From Diadema setosum (lineage: Eukaryota; Echinodermata; Echinoidea; Diadematoida; Diadematidae): DNA of 64,000 bases. Shown here one piece after another: positions 63,098 through 64,000 of this stretch; the stretch's first letter is position 1, and each line of letters starts with the position of its first letter. A program made the position numbers and the translations under genes. Where the stretch lies: assembly GCF_964275005.1 (NCBI RefSeq), contig NC_092702.1, positions 2,548,501-2,612,500 on the forward strand. The letters are read 5' to 3'. The notes beneath the pieces are model-generated. The model was given only the letters and a program-made list of their open reading frames with translations, searched no databases and had not been told where the DNA came from.

Positions 63098-63684
63098 TTG
63101 TATTTATAATACAGGCGCGAAGGTACAGGGAGCTATGTATAATTGTTTCCACTACATACCGATGTTTATTATTATCAAAAGGTATTTTTATTGCGTGAAC
63201 TGCATCAGAACTACATTAGATAATAAGCCTGATAAGCTTTGGGCTGTTGATTTCGTTGTCTATTCCCCCTAGTGGGTATCATAAAAGTTATTTTAGTAAT
63301 GAGGTTTTTCTGAAGCAGGTATTGAGATGGGTATCTGGCAATGTCTGTGTTATATTTTTTTTTAAAGGACCTGCAAAGGAAAAAGATTCCAATACTAAAG
63401 AGCCTACATAGTAAGTAAGATTATAAATATCAAGAACTGATGATGAACCGATATTGATATTGATATCATTGATTTTACCTCACGACTTTTAATATGTTAA
63501 CTCAGTGTTGTCATTACTTTCATTATTTCTATCAGTATAAACATCGGGCACACATAAGAGATAATAATACTATATACTTTTGAACAAAGGCGTATGAATA
63601 GTCTCACCCAATAGTTGCATTTGTCAGTCCAAAATCTCCAGAAATGAATCGATTCAATATACTTGTTTTCCCCACAGCATTGTC
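59210..63684 (-). CDS. Rab22/Rab31-like GTPase, gene 3, degenerate (exon 1 not in window)
   Basis: Exons 63684-63608, 61975-61894, 60044-59973, 59575-59359 and 59250-59210 join in frame with the same phases as genes 1 and 2. Exon 2 starts DNAVGKTS, so exon 1 should supply the first P-loop Gly; it is probably to the right of the window. Switch I Thr is kept (NATIG). Switch II reads [10 protein letters not shown]: Gln is kept but the usual Trp is Tyr and Glu is Ile. NKLD is intact, whereas the SAK base-binding motif is SAR. The last exon ends [13 protein letters not shown] then stop, with no cysteine for prenylation. The stop overlaps a good donor (CCGTAAGG), so splicing to an unseen exon is possible. 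It may be a diverged working gene or one losing function; no coding break is seen. Confidence 0.8.
60103..60988. mobile_element. Foldback element with about 100-bp inverted ends
   Basis: The left 60103-60198 and right 60888-60988 are inverted copies of one sequence containing GGGAGAATAAAGAAGAGGCG and, read inward, CTTGATAAAGGGCAGGGCCC. The right copy has a short insertion. AT-rich or T-rich DNA fills the middle and no convincing protein is present. It lies in intron 3 of Rab gene 3, close to the exon 4 acceptor. The class is unresolved. Confidence 0.65.
61046..61205 (+). repeat. (CA)n then (AT)n microsatellite
   Basis: CA repeats followed by about 130 bases of AT with GC-containing breaks. 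Confidence 0.95.
61455..61595 (+). repeat. 47-bp tandem repeat, three identical units
   Basis: Three exact copies of a 47-bp unit beginning TAATGGGAGGGATGATATCA. The unit has an internal ATTGG...CCAAT inverted pair. It lies in intron 3 of Rab gene 3. Confidence 0.95.
62383..62474 (+). repeat. AT microsatellite
   Basis: AT repeats with a few breaks in intron 2 of Rab gene 3. Confidence 0.9.
62943..63098 (+). repeat. Two AT microsatellites
   Basis: Two AT runs separated by about 55 bases containing GTATGTATGTATAC and GAATTGAATTGAAT. Confidence 0.9.
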
Positions 63685-64000
63685 CTGAGGACGAAGGGGA
63701 AAGAACAAGGTCTATGAACTATAATCAGAATGGAAATGAGAGAAAATACAATCACGAATAAACACTTCCTTCTATGTCTGCAGGACGGTTTGGAGAAGCT
63801 TTGCAAATATGAAGTGAGTGGTCGAGGTAAAACATGAATTGTATTCAGACATTGTGATACATACAACGAACAAACATGTGTTTTCATAGACGATGCATGA
63901 ATACCCCAAATGAATTTTGTCCTAATATGATAACTTTATTTTTCCTTTTGCAAACTCCACTGGAATCGGACAGGCTATGTTTGAGGACGAAGAAGACGAA

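Noticed and set aside
63975-64000. Possible acidic exon (AMFEDEEDE) on the plus strand after a CAG
   Set aside because: Only 26 bases are visible before the window ends; cannot be separated from chance.

Overview
This is animal nuclear DNA: AT-rich, full of spliced genes with GT-AG introns, tRNA-derived SINEs, a LINE, long AT and CA microsatellites and many foldback MITEs. The MITE types (palindromic TTAA-flanked elements, and termini such as GGGCCCGTTGCATAA or GGTGTTTCATAAAGC) suggest a marine invertebrate deuterostome. A sea urchin or related echinoderm is my best guess, from recollection of repeat style rather than from a search. Bacterial features (operons, ribosome binding sites, CRISPR) do not apply. 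Layout: (1) 0.57-12.1 kb, minus strand, is the 5' three-quarters of SUPV3L1, the mitochondrial SUV3 RNA helicase, in eleven exons whose junctions all resolve in frame; the C-terminal exons lie off the left edge. (2) 18.2-18.5 kb, minus strand, is BBIP1 (BBIP10), a 73-residue BBSome subunit in one coding exon. (3) 26.8-36.3 kb, plus strand, is a complete six-exon Rab22/Rab31-like GTPase (Rab5 subfamily). (4) 42.0-54.5 kb, minus strand, is a second complete six-exon paralogue with an altered switch II (DTSGDEK instead of DTAGQER); its 8-kb first intron holds an antisense LINE and two MITEs. (5) 59.2-63.7 kb, minus strand, is a third paralogue lacking exon 1 in this window, with switch II DTTGQIR and no C-terminal cysteine in the exon seen. 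The three Rab genes share intron positions and phases, so they come from local duplication. Paralogues 2 and 3 are 88% identical in exon 5 DNA (192 of 217 bases, counted by hand) but only 22% identical in exon 3 protein (6 of 27). That mosaic, with the degenerate switch regions, is the most interesting thing here. The rest is repeats: ten copies of a roughly 400-bp palindromic TTAA MITE, a second foldback family that abuts it twice, three copies of a hairpin family in or beside the Rab genes, a tandem array in a SUPV3L1 intron that copies a splice acceptor with the start of its exon, and several single foldback elements. SUPV3L1 (mitochondrial RNA turnover), BBIP1 (ciliary trafficking) and the Rabs (endosomal trafficking) are neighbours; nothing in the sequence shows that they act together.
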